From Paraflavisolibacter caeni (GTDB taxonomy: Bacteria; Bacteroidota; Bacteroidia; Chitinophagales; Chitinophagaceae), in NCBI RefSeq assembly GCF_025628885.1, contig NZ_JAOTIF010000001.1, forward strand, positions 787,751 through 851,750: DNA of 64,000 nt. The letters run 5' to 3'. The notes beneath the pieces are model-generated. The model searched no databases. It was not told the DNA's origin and was given only the letters and a program-made list of their open reading frames with translations. The translations under genes were made by a program, and so were the position numbers. Positions 1-9,641 of the stretch are shown here, piece after piece; the stretch's first letter is position 1; each line of letters begins with the position of its first letter.

Positions 1-53
1 TCGCTAATCTATAAAAAGAAAATTTGATTCATCCATATATAATCCTGTAATCC

Positions 54-650
54 GTGGTCAACAATAAAATACTACCATTTACACCGGTCTTCATCAAATT
101 GCTGAAAGGGCCGGTAGAATACCTGGAAAAATCAAACTGGGAAAAGCTACTGTTGTATAAAACAGAGCTGACAACTTTTGTGAACCAGTTGGGCCTTTCC
201 CTGGTTCTGGATGAAAGAGACGGCTATGCTTACCTGAAACATTTTTCCAATGAAGAAGATGAGGAAGCTGCCGTTAGCTGGATGGTTAGGAGGTCGTTTA
301 CATACGAGGAAAGCATTCTGCTGGTATTGTTGCGCGATATGATGGCGGAGTTTGAAACCGGCGATGAAACCACCAGGGAATTGGTGAAAAAACGCCGTGA
401 GATCAAAGAGTATGCAGAACTGTTCTTTAAAGAAAATGCCAGCCGTGTCAAGTTCATCAAAGAACTCGACCGCCTGATCGATAAAGCTGAAGAAAACGGT
501 TTCCTCGATAAAATGGGCAACAGTGAGCTGGCCGACGAGCAAAAATTCCGCATCCGCAAGATCATCAAAGCAAAGGTGGACAGCGAGGTTTTAGAACAAT
601 TTAAACAGCAATTAAACGACTATGCAACTGAGCGTATTCAGCACGGATAA
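54..650 (+). CDS. jetB: DUF4194 protein, Wadjet JetB / MksE-like subunit
   Basis: This is the kleisin-partner (KITE/MksE-like) subunit of a Wadjet SMC complex, which restricts circular plasmids. I recognise the DUF4194 family by its size (198 aa), the N-terminal helical segment and the charged C-terminal helices, and above all by its place directly before a large SMC-like ATPase. Translation starts at a GTG because an in-frame TAA lies only two codons upstream. Its last 29 bases overlap jetC, so the two are probably translationally coupled. One frame is open from base 1 to a TGA at 25-27, which could be the tail of an upstream gene (jetA expected), but nine codons prove nothing. Confidence 0.75.
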   Translation: MVNNKILPFTPVFIKLLKGPVEYLEKSNWEKLLLYKTELTTFVNQLGLSLVLDERDGYAYLKHFSNEEDEEAAVSWMVRRSFTYEESILLVLLRDMMAEFETGDETTRELVKKRREIKEYAELFFKENASRVKFIKELDRLIDKAEENGFLDKMGNSELADEQKFRIRKIIKAKVDSEVLEQFKQQLNDYATERIQHG

Positions 651-3600
651 CCAGAAGTCAGGTTTCCGTTTACAATATATGGAAGTGTATAACTGGGGTA
701 CTTTCGACGAGCATGTGCACGTCATTAAGCCACTGGGTGAGACTTCCCTGTTGACAGGTGCCAATGGTAGTGGTAAAACCACGTTTGTCGATGCTTTGTT
801 GACACTAATCGTACCCGAAAAAAAGTACCGCTTCTACAACCAGTCATCTGGTAGCGAGAAAAAAGGCGACCGGACTGAGGAGAGCTATGTACTGGGTGGT
901 TACGGTACGATCAATAGTGAGAACGGCAGCACTACTAAAACCTTATACCTGCGTGAAAATAAAGAGGAGGCTTACAGCATCCTGATGGCTGCCTTTTCTA
1001 ACGAGGCTGGCCAGGAAGTATCCCTGTTCCAGGTTCGTTATTTCAGCGGCGGGGAGATGAAAAAGGTATTTGCCGTCGCACATACACTGCTGCACATTGA
1101 AGAGGATTTTACTCCATTTGACCTGGGTGGTGGATGGAAGCGCAGGATGGATCTGCAATACAACCGTAATGGCGGCAAGCCGAAGATCGAATGGTTTGAT
1201 GCTGCCTCCAAATACGCTTTGCGTCTGACTGATGTGCTCGGTATGCAAAGCCTGCAGGCCCTTAGCCTGTTCAACCAGACCGTTGGTATCAAGGTGTTGG
1301 GCAACCTGGATGAATTCATCCGCACACACATGTTGGAGCCACGCAACATGGAAGAGCAGTTCCTGGAGTTGAAAAAGCACCTGAACACTTTGTTGGATGC
1401 TCAGAGGAATATCGAAAAGGCCGAAGAGCAAATCTCCCTGTTGAAGATACTGGAATTGCATTACCAGACATATGCTGCTTACAAACAACAACTGGATGTA
1501 TCTCAAAGAGAGTTAGATATAGCGGCTATCTGGAACGGTTATACGAAGAATCAATTGCTGCATACTGCCGTTGATGAGGCGGAGCAATCTCTGAGAGAGA
1601 TTCAGAATAAATTGTCTGCAATCAAGGAATCCATCGCTGAATTAACTGAAAAGGAACGTACTACCCGCAACCAGATTGAGCAGAATAAAGCAGGCCAGCG
1701 TTTGAAAGAACTGGAGCAGGAGATCAAATCGCTGAATGATAAATTGCAGCTGGTACAATCCAATTATGTGAAATTCTCGGAATGGTGCACTGCATTGAGT
1801 CTGGAAGAAACCGTTGCTGCTGACGAGGCCGCCTATAAACGTATTGTTGGAGAGGCCCGCAGAGCGAAACACCGCATAGAAAGAGAACAGCGCCTGAACG
1901 AAGAAGATGACTTTGAAGCTAAAAATGTTTTGCGCAAGGCTTCTGAAGAAAAAGAAGACGTTGAGCGGGAGTTGAATGCGCTGCTGCAATCAAAGAACAA
2001 CATTCCTTCACACCTGGTGAACCTGCGCAGGGAGATCTGTACGGAACTGAAAATAGATATCTCAGAGTTGCCATTCGCCGGTGAACTGATGCAGGTACGT
2101 GCAGAAGAATTACATTGGGAAGCAGCCCTCGAAAAATTGCTGCACGGCTTTTCATTACGCTTGCTGATACCTGAAAAGTATTATAAAAAAGTAAACCGTT
2201 ACGTCAACAATACCAACCTGCGTTCGCGCCTGGTTTATTACCAGGTATTTGACGACGTGTTATTGCCCTATGCAGATGAAGGTACTGTTTACGAGAAACT
2301 GGAATTCCATCCTGAGCACAGGCTGAGCGAATGGGTACAACAGCAGATCATTCAAAGCTTTGATTATTTCTGCATAGATGATGAATCGGAACTGGATCGC
2401 TACGATAGGGCCATTACGATCAATGGATTGGTGAAGAACCGTGACCGCCATGAGAAAGATGACCGTCCGGATAGAAATGATCCGGGCCGTTATGTAATGG
2501 GTTGGAACAACGAAAAAAAGAAAGCCAAATATCTAACCAAAAGAGACGTCTTGTTGGAAACCATTCGCCAGTCGAATGAAACCATTGAACGTTGTAAGCG
2601 GAAGGCTGCACGATTACAATCACAGTCCTATGCTATATTAAAGATTGAGGAACACGAAGGTTTTGCCTTGATGGATGCTGGTAGCGTGCAGCGGTCCATT
2701 CATGCTGTACAACAGCAAATTGAAAGCCTGCGTGAAAGTAACGACCAGCTAAAAACATTGACCCAGCAGCTGGAATCGATTCAACAGCAGCTCTCTTCTA
2801 AAGATGAAGAAAGAACAGCATTGATCAGGGACGAATCTTTAACCACAAATCAATTGCAGCAATGGCAACAGCAACAGCAACATCTGCAGCCTTTGTTACA
2901 ATTGATCAAGGACGAAGACAAAGATGCACTACTGCAGTTTCAGCAACAATACGCATCTGCTTTCGCCACTTTGACCTTGCTAACTATTGATGAAACGTAT
3001 AATGAACTGAGATCGGCCATCAGTAAAAAAGTAGGCGAACTCAGGGAAAGTTTACACAAGGAAGAAGGTGCTTTACAAAAGAGCATCAGTCGCATTAAAT
3101 CACCTTCCATTACAATTCAACAGCGTTTCCCCGATTGGAACGGAGATGTGCACCACCTGCCCGATGATCCTGCTTTTGCAGAAGAATACATTGAGTGGCT
3201 GGGTAAACTGGAAAATGAAAACCTGCCTAAGTACAAGAAGGATTTCGATAACTACATCAACATTACCATCACTTACAAGATCGGTGGTTTGAATGAGGAA
3301 ATGGAAAAGTGGGAGCGTGAGATCAAGAACAGTATTCACAAACTGAATAGCTCATTGGCTGGTATCAATTTCAACCGCTTACCCGATACCTTTATTCAAT
3401 TAGGTATCCGGAATGTCATGGATACAACCGTTAAAGAGTTCCGTTCTAAATTGCTGGAAGCCTTGCCACAGGCAGCCAACTGGCAGCAAAGCAGCTTTGA
3501 AGAAAAGTCGGCTCACTTCAGGGATAAAGTGCAACCGCTCGTTGCCAGCCTGGATGAGAGTGAAGCCTACAGGGCCCGTGTATTGGATGTGCGTAACTGG

Positions 3601-4017
3601 TTTGAGTTTTGGACCGATGAAATTTACCGCAACACCAACGAGTTGAAGAAAACCTATCGCCAGATGGGACAATTGTCAGGTGGTGAAAAGGCTCAATTAA
3701 CGTATACAATTTTATGTAGTGCCATTGCCTACCAGTTTGGTATTACCAAGGAAGGCAAGAATTCCAAAAGCCTCCGTTTCATTGCTGTAGATGAAAGCTT
3801 TAGTAACCAGGATGAGGAAAAAGCAACTTACCTGATGGAACTCTGTAAGCAGTTGCATTTGCAATTGCTGGTGGTAACCCCCAGCGATAAAATACAGATC
3901 GTGCAGGAGTTCATTGCCCACGTTCACCTGGTACAGCGTGTTGCCAACAGGCATAGCGTACTCTACAACATGACTGTAAAAGAATTAAGAGAGAAGATGG
4001 AAGAGGCAACAGCCTGA
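622..4017 (+). CDS. jetC: SMC-like ATPase, Wadjet JetC / MksB-like
   Basis: This is the 1131-residue motor of the Wadjet complex. A Walker A motif GANGSGKT is at residues 46-53, the ABC signature LSGGEK at about 1018-1023, and Walker B ending in VDE at about 1056-1058. Between the two head halves lie hundreds of residues rich in E, Q, K and L, typical of antiparallel coiled coil with a central hinge-like part near residues 470-660. This head-coil-hinge-coil-head order matches SMC/MukB/JetC proteins. The start overlaps jetB. A strong hairpin follows the stop, and no JetD-like nuclease gene (DUF2220/DUF3322) lies downstream. RecN or SbcC are less likely because of the DUF4194 neighbour. Confidence 0.8.
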   Translation: MQLSVFSTDNQKSGFRLQYMEVYNWGTFDEHVHVIKPLGETSLLTGANGSGKTTFVDALLTLIVPEKKYRFYNQSSGSEKKGDRTEESYVLGGYGTINSENGSTTKTLYLRENKEEAYSILMAAFSNEAGQEVSLFQVRYFSGGEMKKVFAVAHTLLHIEEDFTPFDLGGGWKRRMDLQYNRNGGKPKIEWFDAASKYALRLTDVLGMQSLQALSLFNQTVGIKVLGNLDEFIRTHMLEPRNMEEQFLELKKHLNTLLDAQRNIEKAEEQISLLKILELHYQTYAAYKQQLDVSQRELDIAAIWNGYTKNQLLHTAVDEAEQSLREIQNKLSAIKESIAELTEKERTTRNQIEQNKAGQRLKELEQEIKSLNDKLQLVQSNYVKFSEWCTALSLEETVAADEAAYKRIVGEARRAKHRIEREQRLNEEDDFEAKNVLRKASEEKEDVERELNALLQSKNNIPSHLVNLRREICTELKIDISELPFAGELMQVRAEELHWEAALEKLLHGFSLRLLIPEKYYKKVNRYVNNTNLRSRLVYYQVFDDVLLPYADEGTVYEKLEFHPEHRLSEWVQQQIIQSFDYFCIDDESELDRYDRAITINGLVKNRDRHEKDDRPDRNDPGRYVMGWNNEKKKAKYLTKRDVLLETIRQSNETIERCKRKAARLQSQSYAILKIEEHEGFALMDAGSVQRSIHAVQQQIESLRESNDQLKTLTQQLESIQQQLSSKDEERTALIRDESLTTNQLQQWQQQQQHLQPLLQLIKDEDKDALLQFQQQYASAFATLTLLTIDETYNELRSAISKKVGELRESLHKEEGALQKSISRIKSPSITIQQRFPDWNGDVHHLPDDPAFAEEYIEWLGKLENENLPKYKKDFDNYINITITYKIGGLNEEMEKWEREIKNSIHKLNSSLAGINFNRLPDTFIQLGIRNVMDTTVKEFRSKLLEALPQAANWQQSSFEEKSAHFRDKVQPLVASLDESEAYRARVLDVRNWFEFWTDEIYRNTNELKKTYRQMGQLSGGEKAQLTYTILCSAIAYQFGITKEGKNSKSLRFIAVDESFSNQDEEKATYLMELCKQLHLQLLVVTPSDKIQIVQEFIAHVHLVQRVANRHSVLYNMTVKELREKMEEATA

Positions 4018-4035
4018 TGAATGAAGAAAAATTCG

Positions 4036-4086
4036 AATGACGAATAAGTTTAGGTAGTAAAGCCTGATTCTTATTCGTCATTTTTT
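4036..4086 (+). terminator. Terminator after jetC
   Basis: A perfect 13-bp inverted repeat (4036-4048 with 4070-4082; arm AATGACGAATAAG) with a 21-nt loop ends in six T residues. It lies just after jetC and before the convergent gene, so it closes the Wadjet operon on this side. Confidence 0.75.
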
Positions 4087-4091
4087 ATGCC

Positions 4092-4122
4092 CCATTCACC
4101 ATTCACAATTGACCATTCACCA
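4092..4122. repeat. Degenerate CCATTCAC repeat abutting a stop codon
   Basis: Short tandem, imperfect units of the form CCATTCAC/CAATTGAC. The repeat touches the stop codon of the minus-strand gene at 4123. A near-identical block sits at 8606-8638 at the end of another gene. Confidence 0.7.
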
Positions 4123-6501
4123 TTAGAACGGATAATTGATCCCCAACTGCAACTGCCCATTCAGCGGCTTCCAATTATAAAACCATTTGTTTTGGGCTTC
4201 AATAGTATCAGGGCTGGGGTTTTTTACTTTATAAGCATAATCTAGCCGCACAAGAAAAAAGCCAAAGTCGATACGTAGTCCTGTACCTGTACCAATGGCC
4301 AGGTCCTTCCAAAGCTTGTTGAATTTGAATTCACCTCCGGGGAAGCCTGGCGCTTCTCTCAAAAACCAGACATTACCAATATCGGTATACAAGGCGCTGT
4401 TGATGAGAACTCCTCCAATATCTGTGATGAAAAAGCGGTATTCGGCATTCGTTTCTAATTGAATATCTCCAAATCGTTCCGGTGCAACATCCTGGTCAAA
4501 AGATTGTACCGTTGAACCCGGCCCCAACTTGCGCAGTGCCCATGCTCTCATACTATTAGAGCCACCACCATAGTATTGTTTAAAAAATGGGAGCGAAGTG
4601 TTGTTCCGGTTATGTGTGGATGGCAACTCATATCCAACACCTGCAAAGGCCCTCCATGCAAATTCATCACGCCCTAATTTACGTGTTTGCCTGAACTCCG
4701 CATCCAACTTGATGAACCGGTAAAGACTACTGTCCAGTGTTTTATTTTTAAACATGCCCAGGATCAGGCCGGATGGTTCTAAATTAAATTGCTTGACACT
4801 GGTTACAGTTTTCTTGGCAGTGGTTTGTGAAAAGGTGTAGATGGAAGAAGTAACCAGCCCGTCATTGAAAATATAACTGTATGATTTATTATCTTTAATA
4901 AGTTCTTCAAGTAATGAATCACGATCGAGGAATGTTAATTCAATATTTGGTAATTTGATGCCAAGGAGTTTATTCTTCCAGTTAAACAACAAACCCCAGG
5001 AAGTATTGAAAGCAGTCAAATTAAAAAAATCTTTACGGTCTACATTGGATGCATTCAGCGCAAAAATTGTTTTGGAATTTTCCTTCCATTGACTGGGAAT
5101 AAAATTCAAATTAGGGATCGTGCGTGGAAACGCAACAGTATTGATTAATGCAATCTGGTTGGTCTGGATAAATTTGTCTTTCGATTCGAGCTCAATTCCA
5201 TAGCGCACACCTGTATTGGCCTGGTTAGATGCCTTGCCAAAGTTGCGGTTTTGCAACCCGACATTCGCACCAACGCCTAACAAGTCTGTTGGAATAAAAG
5301 GATTCTTGTTCTGCTGGTTACTACTACCTTCTATATCAAAGTTGAACAGGTATTTTTTAGCTGGTGTTAGGTTGATTCTAAAATCAACTGTATCAGAAAA
5401 ATCTCTCGGTATTTGATCGATGCTCACCAGTCTCCAGGCACCCAAAGAGTTAAACCGGTTTATTGTATGCAGGTAGTTGCGCTGGCTGTATAGGTCTCCA
5501 CGCTTAAGGTAAATATTTCGTGCTATTAATTTGGGCTTAAACAGGTTCCGGTAAGATATAATTTTATAGTCTTGTAAATAAGTTTCAAATGGGACCAGCG
5601 TGGCTGTATCGATGGACAGGTCCGGGTAAGCAACCACGTTCCCTACATAATAGCGTGTAAGGCGGGTCGTGTCTTCGGTTTCACGCAGGCGTACTTCCAC
5701 GCTGGCACTTGGATTCTCCCTTCTGCGTCTCAATTCTTGTAATTGTGTTGCCTGCTCAATCGGGTCTAATGTGGGCCGTAGTAGGGCCAGTCCAACAGTA
5801 TCCCAGACAGCAAGCAGTTCCTCCCTGGAAAATCGCAGGTAGCCATTATTGCGATAAACATCTGTCAGCCGGTCAAATTCTGTAGATATGAGCGGCATGG
5901 CGAATGCCTCTCCTTTTTTCAACAGGGATTCCTTCTGCGCATCCAGCGTAATTTTTTGAAGTGTGTCATCATTTTTACTGGCGGTGTCAGTGGCAAGGTT
6001 CAATAAAACCGAATCTATTAAAAAGAGGTGGCCCGGTGTTACATGAAAATTCACAGTGGTCCGGCTCTGAACTCCCCTTACTTGCAGGCTGGTATCATAG
6101 CTGATGCTGTCGCGGTAATAACCCAGTGAATGTAGTTTCGCCGCCATAAATGTTTTCGACTTTTCTGCATTTAGGCTATCAAACACTGCAGGCTTTACAA
6201 TTTCTGTATATATAAGACGGGGGCCTTTTTTTAGAAAGAAAGTGAAAATTCCTAAAGGGTTAAATTTGCGCACGGAACGTACCATGATGCTGTCATGGAG
6301 TTGTTGGTATAATTCTGATTCAAGCTCCTTTTTTTGATCCTTAGTAAACTTGCCATTCAAATGGATATTAGTTTGGTAAATAAAAGGTTTGTTTTTAGGA
6401 TAACCTTTTATGATCGTACAGGATGAAACAATGATGAGCATCATTAGCGGTACGTAGATCAAAAGTGATTGCCTGTATGACTTTACCCAAGAATAAAACA
6501 T
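4123..6501 (-). CDS. BamA/TamA-family (Omp85) outer-membrane lipoprotein
   Basis: This is an Omp85-superfamily outer-membrane beta-barrel, probably acting in protein or lipid assembly at the outer membrane. The N-terminus has a hydrophobic stretch ending in VSSC, a lipobox, so it should be a lipoprotein. The first half looks like POTRA-type alternating segments. The last ~400 residues are amphipathic strands containing the surface-antigen feature GGSNSMRAW, and the protein ends in phenylalanine, the usual barrel-insertion signal. I start at the ATG at 6501; an in-frame TTG at 6516 is possible but adds nothing recognisable. Only 17 bp separate it from the divergent methyltransferase gene. Which Omp85 subgroup it belongs to is uncertain. 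Confidence 0.85.
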   Translation of the reverse strand: MFYSWVKSYRQSLLIYVPLMMLIIVSSCTIIKGYPKNKPFIYQTNIHLNGKFTKDQKKELESELYQQLHDSIMVRSVRKFNPLGIFTFFLKKGPRLIYTEIVKPAVFDSLNAEKSKTFMAAKLHSLGYYRDSISYDTSLQVRGVQSRTTVNFHVTPGHLFLIDSVLLNLATDTASKNDDTLQKITLDAQKESLLKKGEAFAMPLISTEFDRLTDVYRNNGYLRFSREELLAVWDTVGLALLRPTLDPIEQATQLQELRRRRENPSASVEVRLRETEDTTRLTRYYVGNVVAYPDLSIDTATLVPFETYLQDYKIISYRNLFKPKLIARNIYLKRGDLYSQRNYLHTINRFNSLGAWRLVSIDQIPRDFSDTVDFRINLTPAKKYLFNFDIEGSSNQQNKNPFIPTDLLGVGANVGLQNRNFGKASNQANTGVRYGIELESKDKFIQTNQIALINTVAFPRTIPNLNFIPSQWKENSKTIFALNASNVDRKDFFNLTAFNTSWGLLFNWKNKLLGIKLPNIELTFLDRDSLLEELIKDNKSYSYIFNDGLVTSSIYTFSQTTAKKTVTSVKQFNLEPSGLILGMFKNKTLDSSLYRFIKLDAEFRQTRKLGRDEFAWRAFAGVGYELPSTHNRNNTSLPFFKQYYGGGSNSMRAWALRKLGPGSTVQSFDQDVAPERFGDIQLETNAEYRFFITDIGGVLINSALYTDIGNVWFLREAPGFPGGEFKFNKLWKDLAIGTGTGLRIDFGFFLVRLDYAYKVKNPSPDTIEAQNKWFYNWKPLNGQLQLGINYPF

Positions 6502-6518
6502 AATGTTAAAACCCAACT

Positions 6519-7244
6519 ATGCTTAGTAAAAAAGAGGCTAAAGATATTCAAAGTTTGCGCCACAAAAAATTCAGGGAGGAAACCGGCTTATTCACTGCTG
6601 AAGGCCCAAAGATCGTTTCAGAACTGGTACAATTGATCCCCGAACGCTTTGAAAAGATTTACGCGGTAAAAGACTGGTTGCAGCAACACCCTGTAGAGGG
6701 AATAAAATATGAAGAGATTGATGAACGGACACTGGAAAAGATTTCCCAGCTGCAAACACCCAATGAAGTGATTGCTGTCCTCAGGCAGTTTAAACCAGAG
6801 GTGCCTTCAGCTTCAGACCAGCTTTGTCTTTACCTGGACACTATCCAGGATCCTGGCAATTTGGGCACTATTATACGTATAGCCGATTGGTTTGGCATTA
6901 AAGATATTATATGCAGTGAAGGCTGTGCCGATAGGTACAATCCAAAGGTGGTTCAGTCCACCATGGCAAGCATAGCCAGGGTGAATGTGTATTACGATCA
7001 TGACCTGCAATGGCTGAAAAATGAACAGGCTCCCAAATATGCTGCGGCTTTAAATGGTACGTCTCTTTATGATTGCGGTAAAGCTGGAAATGGAGTATTG
7101 ATCATTGGCAATGAATCAAAGGGGATAAGCCCGGAAGCAATGCAATTAGCTACTCAGAAAATTACCATTCCCAGGAGGGGCGAAGCTGAATCGCTGAATG
7201 CTGCAGTGGCTACCGGGATTATTTTATCACATTTAGTGGGATAA
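6519..7244 (+). CDS. TrmH/SpoU-family RNA 2'-O-methyltransferase
   Basis: This predicted SAM-dependent 2'-O-ribose methyltransferase acts on rRNA or tRNA (RlmB/TrmH class). An N-terminal substrate-binding domain (about residues 1-95) is followed by the knotted SPOUT domain. All three family motifs are visible: QDPGNLGTIIRIADWFG (motif 1, with the catalytic Arg), GNESKGIS (motif 2) and IPRRGEAESLNAAVA (motif 3). The length of 241 aa is normal. The exact substrate cannot be told from sequence. It is transcribed divergently from the Omp85 gene with a 17-bp gap, so its promoter must overlap the neighbour's 5' end. Confidence 0.92.
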   Translation: MLSKKEAKDIQSLRHKKFREETGLFTAEGPKIVSELVQLIPERFEKIYAVKDWLQQHPVEGIKYEEIDERTLEKISQLQTPNEVIAVLRQFKPEVPSASDQLCLYLDTIQDPGNLGTIIRIADWFGIKDIICSEGCADRYNPKVVQSTMASIARVNVYYDHDLQWLKNEQAPKYAAALNGTSLYDCGKAGNGVLIIGNESKGISPEAMQLATQKITIPRRGEAESLNAAVATGIILSHLVG

Positions 7245-7250
7245 TATTCC

Positions 7251-8573
7251 TTACCTCGTCAACCATTTGATCATTTCTTTCCATGTGGGTTTTTTGCCAT
7301 ACATTAAAATGCCTGTACGGTAAATCTTGGCGCTTACCCAGGTTGTAAACAGGAATCCAAGGATCAGCAATATCATGGACAATCCCAATTGCCAGTAAGG
7401 AACAGTATCAGGCACGCCAAATGGAATGCGCGACATCATAACAATAGGGGAGAAGAATGGTATGATGCTCGCCCAGGTTGCCAGCGAACTGCCCGGATCA
7501 TTGATAGAGTTGATCATGATAATAATGCCCAGGATAATTGGAATGGTTATAGGGAAAGTAAGGCTTTGCGCATCCTGTGCATCTTCGTTCACTGCACTGC
7601 CTACAGCTGCAAATAAAGCAGCATAAAACAGGTAGCCTCCCAGGAAGTAAAAGATAAAGCAGGCAACCAGCAAGCCCCAGTTAATGGTAGCCAGGCTTTG
7701 TTGTGCACTGGCCAGTTTATTAATAGCCTCTGATGTTTGTGTTGCCGAACCAGGGATCTGCTGTTGTGCATCGTGCACCTGCTGCAAAACATCTGGCGGT
7801 ATGAACGATGCTGCCAACGCGCTGAGCGATGAGATCAAAACGATCCATATTAAAAACTGCGTTAAACCAACAGCTCCAATGCCAATGATCTTTCCCAGCA
7901 TCAATTGAAATGGCTTCACAGAAGATACGATCACTTCGGCAATACGATTGGTCTTTTCTTCCATCACACCCCTCATCACCATGACACCATAAATGAATAG
8001 AGTAATATAGATAAGGAAACCCGTGACATACCCGATGCCGCTGGCTACATCAAAGTTGCTGTTGCTTAGGTTGCCCGATTCATCAGTCTTCACGGCCTCA
8101 ATGCCTACATGTTCCGCCTGGTGTTTGAGTGAATCGATTAACAAGGGGTCGATCTTCAGTTGCTGGCTAATCAGGTTATTTTCTAATGCCTTACTGATAT
8201 CGTCGTGGATCCGGTCGTTGGCAAACCTGCTCAGGCTCTTATGCGACACGATCTTGAAGTTGGATGATTTGTTCATCTCTGAGTTGGGCGCCAGTAATAC
8301 AGCCGAATATCCCTTAGATGAAAAATTGCTGGTGTCTACATCTTTACGGAAGTCATAAGTAACCTGTTCGCTGCTTTGCAGGCTGTATTTAAAAATGCCG
8401 CCGGGATCAACAACTGCTACCTTCTCGTTGGTTGCATTATTCACTGTGATCGCAACTACTGCTGCAATTAATCCAACAAACAGTAGTGGAGTAAGGATCG
8501 TGGAAAGAATAAATGTTTTTTTTCTAACCCTGCTCAAATACTCCCTTTGTATAATCAGCAATGTCTTATTCAT
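7251..8573 (-). CDS. ABC-2 type transporter permease (NatB-like)
   Basis: This is the membrane subunit of an ABC exporter. The N-terminus has the usual REYLSRVRKKTF amphipathic start and one membrane helix. A periplasmic domain of about 150 residues follows, then about five membrane helices in the C-terminal half (for example around GYVTGFLIYITLFIYGV and the segment before ACFIFYFLGG). This is the ABC-2/NatB architecture, used for Na+, drug or lipid efflux. The ATPase gene lies just upstream on the same strand, 49 bp away, so the two form an operon. The substrate is unknown. Confidence 0.88.
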   Translation of the reverse strand: MNKTLLIIQREYLSRVRKKTFILSTILTPLLFVGLIAAVVAITVNNATNEKVAVVDPGGIFKYSLQSSEQVTYDFRKDVDTSNFSSKGYSAVLLAPNSEMNKSSNFKIVSHKSLSRFANDRIHDDISKALENNLISQQLKIDPLLIDSLKHQAEHVGIEAVKTDESGNLSNSNFDVASGIGYVTGFLIYITLFIYGVMVMRGVMEEKTNRIAEVIVSSVKPFQLMLGKIIGIGAVGLTQFLIWIVLISSLSALAASFIPPDVLQQVHDAQQQIPGSATQTSEAINKLASAQQSLATINWGLLVACFIFYFLGGYLFYAALFAAVGSAVNEDAQDAQSLTFPITIPIILGIIIMINSINDPGSSLATWASIIPFFSPIVMMSRIPFGVPDTVPYWQLGLSMILLILGFLFTTWVSAKIYRTGILMYGKKPTWKEMIKWLTR

Positions 8574-8605
8574 TTTCTATGAAAAAGTTTTAATAATAAA
8601 AATTG

Positions 8606-8638
8606 TATTCACCATTGACCATTCACCATTCACCATTC
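8606..8638. repeat. Degenerate CCATTCAC repeat containing a gene's stop codon
   Basis: Units CCATTCAC/CCATTGAC in tandem, closely matching 4092-4122. The last codons (N, G, E, W) and the TGA stop of the minus-strand ABC ATPase gene are read from this repeat, so it has replaced or extended the original gene end. Confidence 0.75.
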
Positions 8639-9564
8639 GCCCTCTGAAACTGCCTGCTCGGTGCAGTCCCTTCTACTAACTGAATAAAGATGTCATTCAA
8701 CGAAGGCAGGATCTCGTTAAATGAAATAATGCTGTCTCCCTGTTGTAAAAAATGATGCAATACATCATTGGGTGAATGCCCTTCATTGATCCTTACCGTC
8801 AGGGAATGATCAGGATTGTTTTTGATCACTTCGAAAGCTGAACTGATAGGTCCATTGGCTTCTGATTCAAAACCTATTCTGAAAAGATGCTGTTTGAATT
8901 GCTGCTTCACATTCTTCACACTGCCATCGAGTATCTTCTGGCCTTTGTTCACCAGTATAATATGATCACAGATCTCTTCCACCTGCTCCATCCGGTGTGT
9001 ACTGAAAATGATCGTAGCACCTCCACGGGCAAGATTATAAATTTCATCTTTGATGATGTTGCTATTCACCGGGTCTAATCCGCTGAAGGGCTCATCAAGG
9101 ATGATCAGTTTAGGTTGGTGTAAAACAGTGGTCACAAACTGCAACTTCTGCGACATACCCTTCGACAGGTCTTCCACTTTTTTATTCCACCAGCTTTGCA
9201 TCTCCAGTTTCTCGAACCATTTTTTAATACCTGCCATGGCTTCACTTTTGCTGAGTCCTCTTAGTTGGGCAAGGTATAAAGCCTGCTCACCAATTTTCAT
9301 CTTCTTATACAATCCCCTTTCTTCTGGCATATAGCCAATCTTGGCCAGGTCTTTTGTAGGGTCGAATGCTTTTCCTTCAAAAAATATAGAGCCTTCATCG
9401 GGATAAAAAATGCCGGTGATCATGCGCAGCAGGGTGGTCTTGCCCGCGCCGTTGGGTCCAAGCAGCCCGAAGATGCTGCCAGCTTCAATAGAAAAGCTGA
9501 TGTCATCTACGGCCTTTTGTGTCGCAAAGTATTTTTTTAGATGGTTTGCTTCTAAAAGATTCAT
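8623..9564 (-). CDS. ABC transporter ATP-binding protein (NatA-like)
   Basis: This ATPase partners the permease encoded downstream. Walker A GPNGAGKT is at residues 36-43, the signature is LSKGMSQ, and Walker B is LIILDEP followed by the D-loop SGLDP. A C-terminal extension of about 90 residues follows the ATPase domain, as in NatA and ABC-2 exporters. The last four residues and the stop codon come from a short dispersed repeat (8606-8638), which suggests the natural C-terminus was slightly altered. It probably forms a two-gene operon with the permease. Confidence 0.92.
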   Translation of the reverse strand: MNLLEANHLKKYFATQKAVDDISFSIEAGSIFGLLGPNGAGKTTLLRMITGIFYPDEGSIFFEGKAFDPTKDLAKIGYMPEERGLYKKMKIGEQALYLAQLRGLSKSEAMAGIKKWFEKLEMQSWWNKKVEDLSKGMSQKLQFVTTVLHQPKLIILDEPFSGLDPVNSNIIKDEIYNLARGGATIIFSTHRMEQVEEICDHIILVNKGQKILDGSVKNVKQQFKQHLFRIGFESEANGPISSAFEVIKNNPDHSLTVRINEGHSPNDVLHHFLQQGDSIISFNEILPSLNDIFIQLVEGTAPSRQFQRANGEW

Positions 9565-9641
9565 TATGAATGTAAGGTTTGTAGTTTAGGTTGTTTACAT
9601 TTTACATTTCGCTCCCATTACCTTCGCGTAAAAGTACACTA

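Noticed and set aside
943-1506. 187-aa minus-strand reading frame inside jetC
   Set aside because: It is fully antisense to a gene with clear SMC motifs and has no family-like features; similar shadows occur throughout.
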